Assembly (NCBI GenBank): GCA_017301975.1
Contig: JAFLEI010000003.1
Location: 62,724 to 126,723 of the forward strand
Length of the DNA stretch: 64,000 nt
Reading direction: 5' to 3'
Origin: Verrucomicrobiota bacterium
Lineage (GTDB): Bacteria; Verrucomicrobiota; Verrucomicrobiia; Verrucomicrobiales; Verrucomicrobiaceae
Position numbers and translations under genes: made by a program. Of the stretch, positions 42,207 through 46,617 are shown piece by piece. Every line of letters starts with the position of its first letter. Position 1 is the first letter of the stretch. The notes beneath the pieces were generated by a model, which made no database searches, was not told the DNA's origin, and was given only the letters and a program-made list of their open reading frames with translations.

Positions 42207-42451
42207 CCTTCATTACAAGCCATGAAAACCAACCAGACACATCTTAACTCATCCGCGCTGAACGCGCGTCGGGGAGAGATTTTGTGTGTGAGACTCGGTC
42301 TTGGCTTTATGCCCGCCTATCCAGCACAAGATTGGAGTCTCCCCACAAAGAGATACAACGAGCAGGGTGCTCTGACACCCCATTAGGCCCCGAAGGCCAG
42401 TTTCCGAAGGAAGCCCTGCTCGCCCACTCCAAGGCGGCAGGGCTTTTTTTT
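42207..42451 (+). ncRNA. Structured leader RNA ending in a switchable terminator
   Basis: No ORF is supported. GAGACTC and GAGTCTC (about 42290-42345) form a stem with GGGGAGA/TCTCCCC as alternative partners. CGAGCAGGG (42359-42367) pairs perfectly with CCCTGCTCG (42414-42422), while GCCCTGC (42413-42419) can instead pair with GCAGGGC (42437-42443), giving a terminator followed by eight T. The two pairings share bases, as in attenuators. It may be a stand-alone ncRNA or the leader of the tRNA array. I recognise no known riboswitch or T-box consensus. Confidence 0.45.
42413..42451 (+). terminator. Strong Rho-independent terminator upstream of the tRNA array
   Basis: GCCCTGC/GCAGGGC plus inner CGCC/GGCG make an 11-bp hairpin followed by eight T (42444-42451). 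It is competed by the upstream CGAGCAGGG segment. Confidence 0.8.
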
Positions 42452-42531
42452 GGCCGCGAAACAAACCAAACATCTCTATTCCAAACTCATTGATTGAACT
42501 CGCGGTCCTTTGACCGCTTCCCGCATAGCAC

Positions 42532-42567
42532 AAAAAACCCCGGCATCCGCGCTAACGGACACCGGGG
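42532..42567 (-). terminator. Terminator-like hairpin facing left
   Basis: CCCCGG-CA-TCCG / CGGA-CA-CCGGGG (42538-42567) is a strong hairpin. On the minus strand it is followed by six T (42532-42537), so it would stop leftward transcripts, for instance read-through from the MFS gene crossing tRNAs 1-9, or an unannotated minus-strand RNA. Confidence 0.55.
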
Positions 42568-42868
42568 CAAGGCCAGCCAAGCTGACTCCCGGAGGAGTCG
42601 TTTAGAGACGCAAGAGCAAGACCTGCAGACAGGTTTGCACCCTCCTACCGAATGTCAACTGAAGCAGCCATCAAATACGCAATATTCCTACGTCGAGGCG
42701 AGGAATGCGGGAATTCATTGCCCATTTTTGACATCACGAAACGGCTTCCCCGGGAGGTGTGCCATAAACACCGAAACATCCGCCGTGAAATACCTGCGGG
42801 TGCGACGCCAGCGATGGAGTGATCTACACACTCCATCCCGTGCGTGGCAGCGGTGTTCGTTCTTTATT
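42568..42868. other. Gene-free stretch with several hairpins, content unresolved
   Basis: No convincing ORF. Hairpins: GACTCC/GGAGTC near 42584-42600; ATTCCT/AGGAAT (about 42683-42706); GGTGT-GCCATAA-ACACC (7-nt loop resembling an anticodon arm, near 42756-42774); and a perfect 9-bp stem GATGGAGTG/CACTCCATC around an ATCTACA loop (about 42812-42837). GGGTGCGACGCC just before the last one resembles the T-arms of the array. I could not fold a full tRNA, linear or permuted, from it. Confidence 0.4.
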
Positions 42869-42991
42869 TGGCAGATCACCTCATCACGAGGCTGATCTGC
42901 CATTCAAGGGCGCGGAGCACGGCAACAAGTGGTGTAACCTTGGGAGAGTGTGTACAGTGGCGAGGCCGTCTCCGTGTCCTTGAATGGCAGA
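42869..42991 (+). promoter_or_regulatory. Mutually exclusive helices just upstream of the first tRNA
   Basis: TGGCAGATCA (42869-42878) pairs with TGATCTGCCA (42893-42902), extended by CCTC/GAGG. The same TCTGCCA continues as a 14-base arm (42896-42909) that pairs perfectly with CCTTGAATGGCAGA (42978-42991). Only one of the two can form, so the RNA has two alternative folds. Confidence 0.5.
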
Positions 42992-43009
42992 ACGGGAAGA
43001 TTTTCCAAT

Positions 43010-43144
43010 ACGGCGGTGGCAGACAAGCAATGCACGGGCCTCCAAAACCCGCAGATGTGGGCGCGATATTGCGCTGCGCGCCATGCGAAGAGGCTTCGCG
43101 TGGAAGCAACCGCTCACGCGGTATGGCATTCACCCGCCGTGCCA
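43010..43144 (+). tRNA. tRNA-Trp(CCA) with T-loop insertion
   Basis: Acceptor ACGGCGG/CCGCCGT pairs fully, G73 (correct for Trp) and CCA. Anticodon CCA at 43042-43044 in loop CTCCAAA; the 31-39 pair is C-A. T-stem GTGGG/TTCAC (two G-U pairs), T-loop CGCGATA (43062-43068). A 60-nt insertion (43071-43130, two-base placement ambiguity) separates loop and 3' stem. The D-loop has A18 G19 C20 A21. Confidence 0.85.
43071..43130 (+). other. Structured insertion in the T-arm of tRNA-Trp
   Basis: P1 GCGC/GCGC (43071-43074, 43078-43081); P2 ATGC/GCAT (43083-43086, 43126-43129) enclosing P3 GAAG/CTTC and P4 ACCGC/GCGGT (43109-43113, 43118-43122). Ends in ATT like the other two inserts end in RTT. Confidence 0.65.
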
Positions 43145-43161
43145 ATTTCCAAATCAAGAAC

Positions 43162-43248
43162 GCGGCGGTAGATCGTTAAAGAGGCGACCTGGACTGTAAC
43201 TCCAGTGCTCCCAGGGCCCGTACGGAGTGTTACCATGACGCCGCACCA
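43162..43248 (+). tRNA. tRNA-Tyr(GTA)
   Basis: Acceptor GCGGCGG/ACGCCGC with a G-A mismatch at 7-66, A73, CCA. Anticodon GTA at 43196-43198, stem CTGGA/TCCAG. Variable arm 43206-43220 is long, as expected for Tyr. T-loop AGTGTTA (43226-43232): A54, G55 and T56 replace TTC; T-stem TACGG/CCATG has one mismatch. D-stem only three pairs. Confidence 0.8.
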
Positions 43249-43260
43249 TTTTTTTCAAAC

Positions 43261-43333
43261 TGCAGGGAGAGCCAGTGCTCTGACGGGTCTCATAAGCCTG
43301 TCTTGGTTGGTGCAACTCCATCCCCTGCTTCCA
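43261..43333 (+). tRNA. tRNA with CAT anticodon (elongator Met or Ile2)
   Basis: Anticodon CAT at 43291-43293 in loop CTCATAA. The acceptor has six pairs GCAGGG/CCCTGC with T-T at the end, T73, then CCA. The D-arm is a perfect AGAGC-CAGT-GCTCT hairpin with only four loop bases. T-loop TGCAACT, G55. The anticodon stem lacks the three G-C pairs of an initiator. U8 is replaced by A. Confidence 0.75.
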
Positions 43334-43341
43334 ATTTTCAT

Positions 43342-43416
43342 GGGCTTGTAGTGTACAAGGCAGCACGGCTGGGTGGCACCCAGCAGGAGACGGAGCGTTA
43401 CCGTCCTCGTCCACCA
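43342..43416 (+). tRNA. tRNA-Ala(GGC)
   Basis: Anticodon GGC at 43375-43377, stem GCTGG/CCAGC. The acceptor GGGCTTG/CTCGTCC keeps the G3-U70 alanine identity pair but has mismatches at 5-68 and 6-67. A73 and CCA. T-stem GACGG/CCGTC, T-loop AGCGTTA (43394-43400), G55. The D-loop contains GG, so the A18 change is not clear here. Confidence 0.8.
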
Positions 43417-43423
43417 GTTTCAT

Positions 43424-43500
43424 GGTCCGTTAGCTCAGTTCAGTAGAGCGCCCGCTTGTCGAGCGGAGGGTCGCGGGAGCAAAGCCCGCACGGACCGCCA
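43424..43500 (+). tRNA. tRNA-Asp(GTC)
   Basis: Acceptor GGTCCGT/ACGGACC fully paired, G73, CCA. Anticodon GTC at 43458-43460. D-stem GCTC/GAGC, D-loop AGTTCAGTA with A18 G19. T-stem GCGGG/CCCGC, T-loop AGCAAAG (43478-43484), A54 G55. 27-43 is C-A. Confidence 0.88.
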
Positions 43501-43508
43501 GTTTCCAT

Positions 43509-43583
43509 GGGACCGTAGTGTAGAAGGCTGCACGGCTGTTTTGCAATCAGCAGGCGACGGAGCATTACCGTCCGGCTCCACCA
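43509..43583 (+). tRNA. tRNA-Ala(TGC)
   Basis: Anticodon TGC at 43542-43544. Acceptor GGGACCG/CGGCTCC with G3-U70 retained and an A-C at 4-69; A73, CCA. T-stem GACGG/CCGTC, T-loop AGCATTA (43561-43567), G55. A close relative of the Ala(GGC) gene two positions upstream. Confidence 0.82.
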
Positions 43584-43591
43584 TTTCAGAA

Positions 43592-43665
43592 TCCTCGGTG
43601 ATCTAGCAGTAGGATGCCGCTCTGTTAAAGCGGCTGCGTTGGTGCGACTCCAACCCGAGGAGCCA
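43592..43665 (+). tRNA. tRNA-Asn(GTT)
   Basis: Acceptor TCCTCGG/CCGAGGA, G73, CCA. Anticodon GTT at 43624-43626, stem CCGCT/AGCGG. D-loop AGCAGTA: A14 G15 C16 A18 G19 T20 A21. T-stem GTTGG/CCAAC, T-loop TGCGACT, G55. All stems pair well. Confidence 0.9.
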
Positions 43666-43672
43666 GTTTCAT

Positions 43673-43813
43673 GCCCGCAAGGTGTAATAGAATATGCATA
43701 CGCCGCTTCTAACGGCCGTGGTTCCAGGTGCAAATGGCTGCTTGCAGCCTACGCATCAAGGCTTCGCTCTGATTATTGCGCTATCGCGCATGGCGTTCCT
43801 GGTGTGGGCACCA
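43673..43813 (+). tRNA. tRNA-Arg(TCT) with T-loop insertion
   Basis: Acceptor GCCCGCA/TGTGGGC, A73, CCA. Anticodon TCT at 43708-43710, stem GCCG/CGGC plus C-C at 27-43. T-stem CCAGG (43724-43728) pairs with CCTGG (43798-43802); T-loop TGCAAAT (43729-43735) is followed by a 62-nt insertion 43736-43797 before the 3' stem. U8 is A. Confidence 0.85.
43736..43797 (+). other. Structured insertion in the T-arm of tRNA-Arg(TCT)
   Basis: P1 GGCTG/CAGCC (43736-43740, 43745-43749); P2 ACGC/GCGT (43751-43754, 43793-43796) enclosing P3 ATCA/TGAT (43755-43758, 43770-43773) and P4 TGCGC/GCGCA (43777-43781, 43786-43790). Same layout as in Trp and Ser, different sequence, ends GTT. Confidence 0.7.
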
Positions 43814-43821
43814 TTTCAAAA

Positions 43822-43975
43822 GGAGCACGTCCGGCATAGACGAGGAAACGGTCTCGAAAACCGCTGCGCTCCGCAAAGGCGTCCAGAGTGCGATTGCCTC
43901 TTCCGAGGCTTGGCCAAATGCGCCGAGCGCTCAAATGATGCGCTATCGCGCCAGCCATTCTCTGGTGCTCCGCCA
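43822..43975 (+). tRNA. tRNA-Ser(CGA) with T-loop insertion
   Basis: Acceptor GGAGCAC/GTGCTCC, G73 (correct for Ser), CCA. Anticodon CGA at 43855-43857. A long variable arm (43865-43883) as in class II tRNAs. T-stem CAGAG (43884-43888) pairs with CTCTG (43960-43964); T-loop TGCGATT (43889-43895) is followed by a 64-nt insertion. Five bases separate it from the stop codon of the inverted MFS gene. Confidence 0.83.
43896..43959 (+). other. Structured insertion in the T-arm of tRNA-Ser(CGA)
   Basis: P1 GCCTC/GAGGC (43896-43900, 43905-43909); P2 TGGC/GCCA (43911-43914, 43954-43957) enclosing P3 GCGC/GCGC (43920-43923, 43927-43930) and P4 GCGC/GCGC (43940-43943, 43948-43951) with the same TATC loop as in tRNA-Arg. 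Ends ATT. Confidence 0.7.
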
Positions 43976-43980
43976 TTTCG

Positions 43981-45165
43981 CTAAACCCTGCGGTCAAACC
44001 GAAGCAAGACTTCGTGAGTGATCAGCAGCCCTGCCGCCATGGCAACTGTGGACATTGCCACGGCCTCAAGGCCACGCAATTGAGCCAGCCATCCGCAGGC
44101 GCTGGGCAGGACTGCCGCGCCAACCATCGCCGCGCTGACCTGAAAGCCGATGGCATGGGCTGCACGCCCTTTGCCCAGCCGCTGGGGCGTCCGTGTCATC
44201 AGGCAGGGATAGATGGACGCAAGCCCCAGACCTGTAAGTGCCAGCGCTCCAGCTGAGAAAGGCAGGTTTGCCGCAAACAGCGCGGTGCCTGTCACCGCTG
44301 CCAGCATGCTCAGGCGCAGCAGCAGATCGATGCCCAGCCGCTCAATGATGAAGCCAAACACCACGCGACCCGTGGTGATGCTGGCCCAGTAAATCGTCAC
44401 CCACAGGCCGGCGCTTTCTTTGCTCATGCCGCGTGATTCCGTCATCACCGTGAAGCTCCACTGGCCCACGGTGACCTCGAGCCCGGTGTAGATGAAAAAA
44501 AGCGCGATGTGAGCCCATGTGCCGGTATGTTTTAAGGCATCAAGCATGCCCACGGAGGCCTCTGCTTCCAAAGCTGCATCCGTTGTTTCGGCTGGAGTGT
44601 CCCAAAGCTTTCGAGTGTAAAGAAACAGACCTGTTAGCAGGAGAAGCAAAGAGCCGACCGTTGCATAACCCGCCCGCCACGATCCCAGCGAAACCAGCAT
44701 GGAGGTCATGCTCAGCGGCCCCAGGGTGGCGCCAATGCCGTAGCAGGCATGCAGCCAGTTCATGTGTCGCGGCGAAAAATGATTCGCCACATAATGATTC
44801 AGCCCGGCATCAATGGCACCGGAGCCAAGCCCATGCAGCAGCGCACAAGCTGCAAACAAGCCCCATGCAGGTGCAGCCGAATAGCCCAAGGCACTCGCCG
44901 TCACCAGGAGGCTGCTGCCACCCAGCAGAAGCCCGATGCCAAAAGACTTGAGCAGTTTTCCCGTGAGCAAACCTGAAACGAAATAGCTGGCTCCTGCGCC
45001 GAAAAAGATCCACGCGATGTCACTCTGCTGCCGCCCGAAAAAATCCCGCACCGAAGGCCAGGCCACACCGATGAGCGTGTCCGGCAGCCCAAGGCTGATG
45101 AAGCCCAGATAGGCTGTCACTAGCAGCAGGCGGCGGGTAAAAGATGGAGTGTTGGAGGCCTGCAT
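43981..45165 (-). CDS. MFS transporter inside the tRNA array
   Basis: A 394-residue major facilitator with 12 predicted helices. SWRAGYATVGSLLLL and GLTGLGLASIYPCLMTRTPQRLGKG-like segments fit MFS_1/FucP-type carriers; an early PDTLIGVAWPSVRDFFG segment between helices 1 and 2 is typical. The substrate is unknown. The gene is antisense to the flanking tRNAs: its stop lies 5 bases from tRNA-Ser(CGA) and its start 90 bases from tRNA-Ile. The frame and hydrophobicity are intact. It may have been inserted into a once continuous array. Confidence 0.85.
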   Translation of the reverse strand: MQASNTPSFTRRLLLVTAYLGFISLGLPDTLIGVAWPSVRDFFGRQQSDIAWIFFGAGASYFVSGLLTGKLLKSFGIGLLLGGSSLLVTASALGYSAAPAWGLFAACALLHGLGSGAIDAGLNHYVANHFSPRHMNWLHACYGIGATLGPLSMTSMLVSLGSWRAGYATVGSLLLLLTGLFLYTRKLWDTPAETTDAALEAEASVGMLDALKHTGTWAHIALFFIYTGLEVTVGQWSFTVMTESRGMSKESAGLWVTIYWASITTGRVVFGFIIERLGIDLLLRLSMLAAVTGTALFAANLPFSAGALALTGLGLASIYPCLMTRTPQRLGKGRAAHAIGFQVSAAMVGAAVLPSACGWLAQLRGLEAVAMSTVAMAAGLLITHEVLLRFDRRV

Positions 45166-45255
45166 TTTTGAGCACGGTAGTCTGGTGCAGAAGCTTCGTT
45201 TGTCACTGCCGCCTTGGGTGCAGTTGCACCTGCTTTCGGGCTTCTATTTTTTCAT

Positions 45256-45329
45256 CCCTCTGTAGCTCAACAGCAGAGCAGCCGGTCGATAACCGGCAGA
45301 CCGTGGAGCGTCACCACGCTGAGGGACCT
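45256..45329 (+). tRNA. tRNA-Ile(GAT), C33
   Basis: Anticodon GAT at 45288-45290 in loop TCGATAA, so the invariant U33 is C. Stem GCCGG/CCGGC. Acceptor CCCTCTG/CTGAGGG with T-T at 6-67, A73, then CCT, so CCA is not encoded. D-loop AACAGCA with A18 G19. T-stem CGTGG/CCACG, T-loop AGCGTCA, G55. Confidence 0.8.
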
Positions 45330-45340
45330 TTTTTAATTAA

Positions 45341-45415
45341 CGCTGGATGGCTCAGACAGATGAGCGGCGGATTGAAGATCCGCAGAGGTGGGCGCGCTAC
45401 CCACTCCAGCGGCCA
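45341..45415 (+). tRNA. tRNA-Phe(GAA)
   Basis: Acceptor CGCTGGA/TCCAGCG, CCA, but G73 where Phe normally has A73. Anticodon GAA at 45374-45376, stem GCGGA/TCCGC. D-loop AGACAGAT with A18 G19 and T21. T-stem GTGGG/CCCAC, T-loop CGCGCTA, G55. Confidence 0.86.
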
Positions 45416-45423
45416 TTTCATTT

Positions 45424-45498
45424 GCGGCATTGATGTAACAGCAAGCATGCCTGTCTTCCAAACAGGGCGAGTCGGGGCAGCACCGACATGCCGCACCA
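45424..45498 (+). tRNA. tRNA-Gly(TCC)
   Basis: Acceptor GCGGCAT/ATGCCGC, A73 (bacterial tRNA-Gly usually U73), CCA. Anticodon TCC at 45457-45459, stem CCTGT/ACAGG. D-loop AACAGCAA with A18 G19. T-stem GTCGG/CCGAC, T-loop GGCAGCA: G54 G55. Confidence 0.86.
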
Positions 45499-45507
45499 TT
45501 TCCAGAC

Positions 45508-45583
45508 TCCTCCGCGGCCGACCAAGAAAGGCACCTGTCTTGTAAACAGGTTTATGTGAGCGCGAATCTCACCGGAGGATCCA
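45508..45583 (+). tRNA. tRNA-Thr(TGT)
   Basis: Acceptor TCCTCCG/CGGAGGA, T73, CCA. Anticodon TGT at 45541-45543, stem CCTGT/ACAGG. D-stem GCC/GGC, loop containing AAGAAA. C at position 8. T-stem GTGAG/CTCAC, T-loop CGCGAAT, G55. Confidence 0.86.
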
Positions 45584-45591
45584 TTTCAAAC

Positions 45592-45666
45592 TCCCTTCAT
45601 AGTGTAACAGCAGCATTCTTCGTTGTGAACGAAGCGGTGCCGGGGCAGAACCGGCTGAGGGAACCA
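45592..45666 (+). tRNA. tRNA-His(GTG) without the G-1:C73 pair
   Basis: Anticodon GTG at 45625-45627, stem CTTCG/CGAAG. The acceptor TCCCTTCA/TGAGGGA contains one extra T and ends with A73, CCA; the G-1 to C73 identity pair of bacterial tRNA-His is absent. D-loop with AACAGCA. T-stem GCCGG/CCGGC, T-loop GGCAGAA, G55. Confidence 0.78.
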
Positions 45667-45677
45667 TTTCAAAAATT

Positions 45678-45753
45678 CGTGCGCACGGCGAAGTCGTCGA
45701 GCCAGTGGTTTGCAAGTCCACATTACCCGGTGCGAGTCCGGGGCGCACGTCCA
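45678..45753 (+). tRNA. tRNA-Cys(GCA)
   Basis: Acceptor CGTGCGC/GCGCACG, T73 (the Cys identity base), CCA. Anticodon GCA at 45712-45714, stem GTGG/CCAC plus T-T. D-stem GGC/GCC with an 11-nt loop. A at position 8. T-stem CCCGG/CCGGG, T-loop TGCGAGT, G55. Confidence 0.84.
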
Positions 45754-45763
45754 CTTTTCAAAT

Positions 45764-45839
45764 CGGATACGAGAGAGCCAGCGAACTCGCTTGGTTTGGG
45801 ACCAAGACAGGCCCGGGGCAGCACCGGGGTATCCGACCA
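45764..45839 (+). tRNA. tRNA-Pro(TGG)
   Basis: Acceptor CGGATAC/GTATCCG, A73, CCA. Anticodon TGG at 45797-45799, stem CTTGG/CCAAG. D-stem GAG/CTC, loop with CAGCGA. G at position 8. T-stem CCCGG/CCGGG, T-loop GGCAGCA, G54 G55. Confidence 0.86.
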
Positions 45840-45846
45840 TTTTCAC

Positions 45847-45921
45847 TGGTCTGTAGCTTAACAGTAGAGCGTCGGGCTCATAACCCGCAGGGTGCTGGTG
45901 CAAGTCCAGCCGGACCGACCA
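45847..45921 (+). tRNA. tRNA with CAT anticodon, initiator-like (fMet?)
   Basis: Anticodon CAT at 45879-45881. The anticodon stem ends GGG/CCC, the three G-C pairs of initiator tRNAs, and the 1-72 pair is a weak T-G (TGGTCTG/CGGACCG). A73, CCA. D-loop AACAGTA with A18 G19. T-stem GCTGG/CCAGC, T-loop TGCAAGT, G55. Confidence 0.85.
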
Positions 45922-45929
45922 ATCAAAGT

Positions 45930-46005
45930 AGCCTTGTAGCTCAATCAGCAGAGCATCCGCCTTTGAAGCGGAGAGTTGGTGGTGCAAACCCACCCGAGGC
46001 TGCCA
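45930..46005 (+). tRNA. tRNA-Gln(TTG)
   Basis: Acceptor AGCCTTG/CGAGGCT, G73, CCA. Anticodon TTG at 45963-45965, stem TCCGC/GCGGA. D-stem GCTC/GAGC, D-loop AATCAGCA with A18 G19. T-stem GGTGG/CCACC, T-loop TGCAAAC, G55. Confidence 0.88.
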
Positions 46006-46014
46006 GTTTAAAAT

Positions 46015-46089
46015 GCCCATGTAGTCCAATGCAGAGACAACCGCCTCAGAAGCGGTCCAGTGCAGGTGCGAGTCCTGCCATGGGTACCA
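46015..46089 (+). tRNA. tRNA-Leu(CAG) with short variable loop
   Basis: Anticodon CAG at 46047-46049, stem ACCGC/GCGGT. Acceptor GCCCATG/CATGGGT, A73, CCA. The variable region is only CCAGT, although bacterial tRNA-Leu is class II with a long arm. D-stem GTC/GAC. T-stem GCAGG/CCTGC, T-loop TGCGAGT, G55. Confidence 0.84.
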
Positions 46090-46096
46090 GTTTCAC

Positions 46097-46169
46097 GCCT
46101 GTGTAGTCCAACAGCAGAGACAGCCGCCTCAAAGCCGGCGCAGTGCGAGTGCAACTCTCGCCGCAGGCA
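46097..46169 (+). tRNA. tRNA-Leu(CAA) with short variable loop
   Basis: Anticodon CAA at 46130-46132, stem GCCG/CGGC plus C-C at 31-39. Acceptor GCCTGTG/CGCAGGC, A73; followed by CTTCCA, so CCA is not directly encoded. Variable region five bases. D-loop with AACAGCA. T-stem GCGAG/CTCGC, T-loop TGCAACT, G55. Confidence 0.82.
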
Positions 46170-46179
46170 CTTCCATCAT

Positions 46180-46255
46180 GTCTCCGTAGCTCAGCAGACA
46201 GAGTGGCTGATTACGAATCAGCAGGCCGCAGGTGCGAATCCTGCCTGAGACACCA
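46180..46255 (+). tRNA. tRNA-Arg(ACG)
   Basis: Anticodon ACG at 46213-46215, stem GCTGA/TCAGC; A34 would need deamination to inosine as in normal tRNA-Arg(ICG). Acceptor GTCTCCG/CTGAGAC (C-T at 6-67), A73, CCA. D-loop AGCAGACA with A18 G19. T-stem GCAGG/CCTGC, T-loop TGCGAAT, G55. Confidence 0.87.
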
Positions 46256-46262
46256 TTTCAAT

Positions 46263-46338
46263 GCTCCCGTAGCTCAATCTATAGAGCACCGCGCTTCGAA
46301 CGCGGAGGCTGGAGGCGAAAGTCCTTCCGGGAGCACCA
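46263..46338 (+). tRNA. tRNA-Arg(TCG)
   Basis: Acceptor GCTCCCG/CGGGAGC, A73, CCA. Anticodon TCG at 46296-46298, stem CCGCG/CGCGG. The D-loop AATCTATA differs from the others, and the T-loop CGAAAGT has A56 as well as G55, so both elbow partners changed here. T-stem GGAGG/CCTTC. Confidence 0.86.
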
Positions 46339-46347
46339 ATTCAACAA

Positions 46348-46441
46348 GGAACGCCAACCGGACAAGCGTGCCGGGACTCGGTGCTAACGAGATCGTGCCA
46401 CCATCGCGTGGCATGAGGAGCATGTCCTCGGCGTTCCGCCA
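46348..46441 (+). tRNA. tRNA-Ser(GCT)
   Basis: Acceptor GGAACGC/GCGTTCC, G73, CCA. Anticodon GCT at 46383-46385. Long variable arm with stem TGCCAC/GTGGCA, as expected for Ser. T-stem TGAGG/CCTCG, T-loop AGCATGT (46419-46425), G55. C at position 8. Confidence 0.85.
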
Positions 46442-46452
46442 TTTTTTCAAAT

Positions 46453-46529
46453 GACCCTGTCGTCTAACTGGCCAAGGCACCCGACTTTCTATCGGGATAT
46501 TGCGGGTTCAAATCCCGCCAGGGTTGCCA
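46453..46529 (+). tRNA. tRNA-Glu(TTC), the only canonical tRNA of the array
   Basis: Acceptor GACCCTG/CAGGGTT, G73, CCA. Anticodon TTC at 46487-46489. D-loop AACTGGCCA has normal G18 G19 and the T-loop TTCAAAT (46507-46513) the normal T54 T55 C56. It is a useful internal control showing that the deviations in its neighbours are not a sequencing artefact. Confidence 0.93.
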
Positions 46530-46536
46530 TTTCAAT

Positions 46537-46612
46537 GCTCGCGTAGTCCAACAGCAGAGACACGACGTCGAGAGCGTCGCCAGTGCAGGTGCGACTCCTG
46601 CCGCGAGCACCC
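46537..46612 (+). tRNA. tRNA-Leu(GAG), C33, short variable loop
   Basis: Anticodon GAG at 46570-46572 in loop TCGAGAG, with C33. Stem CGACG/CGTCG. Acceptor GCTCGCG/CGCGAGC, A73, then CCC instead of CCA. Variable region CCAGT. D-loop with AACAGCA. T-stem GCAGG/CCTGC, T-loop TGCGACT, G55. Confidence 0.83.
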
Positions 46613-46617
46613 TTTTT

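Noticed and set aside
42207..42451. T-box riboswitch
   Set aside because: No AGGGUGGNACCGCG-like antiterminator sequence or specifier loop was found; only the terminator/antiterminator layout is seen.
42740..42860. Circularly permuted tRNA or tmRNA
   Set aside because: A T-arm-like segment and a 7-bp pairing exist, but no D-arm or anticodon arm, peptide tag frame or CCA end could be fitted.
43736..43959. Group I or II introns in the tRNAs
   Set aside because: Inserts of 60-64 nt are far too short and lack any conserved core of these ribozymes.
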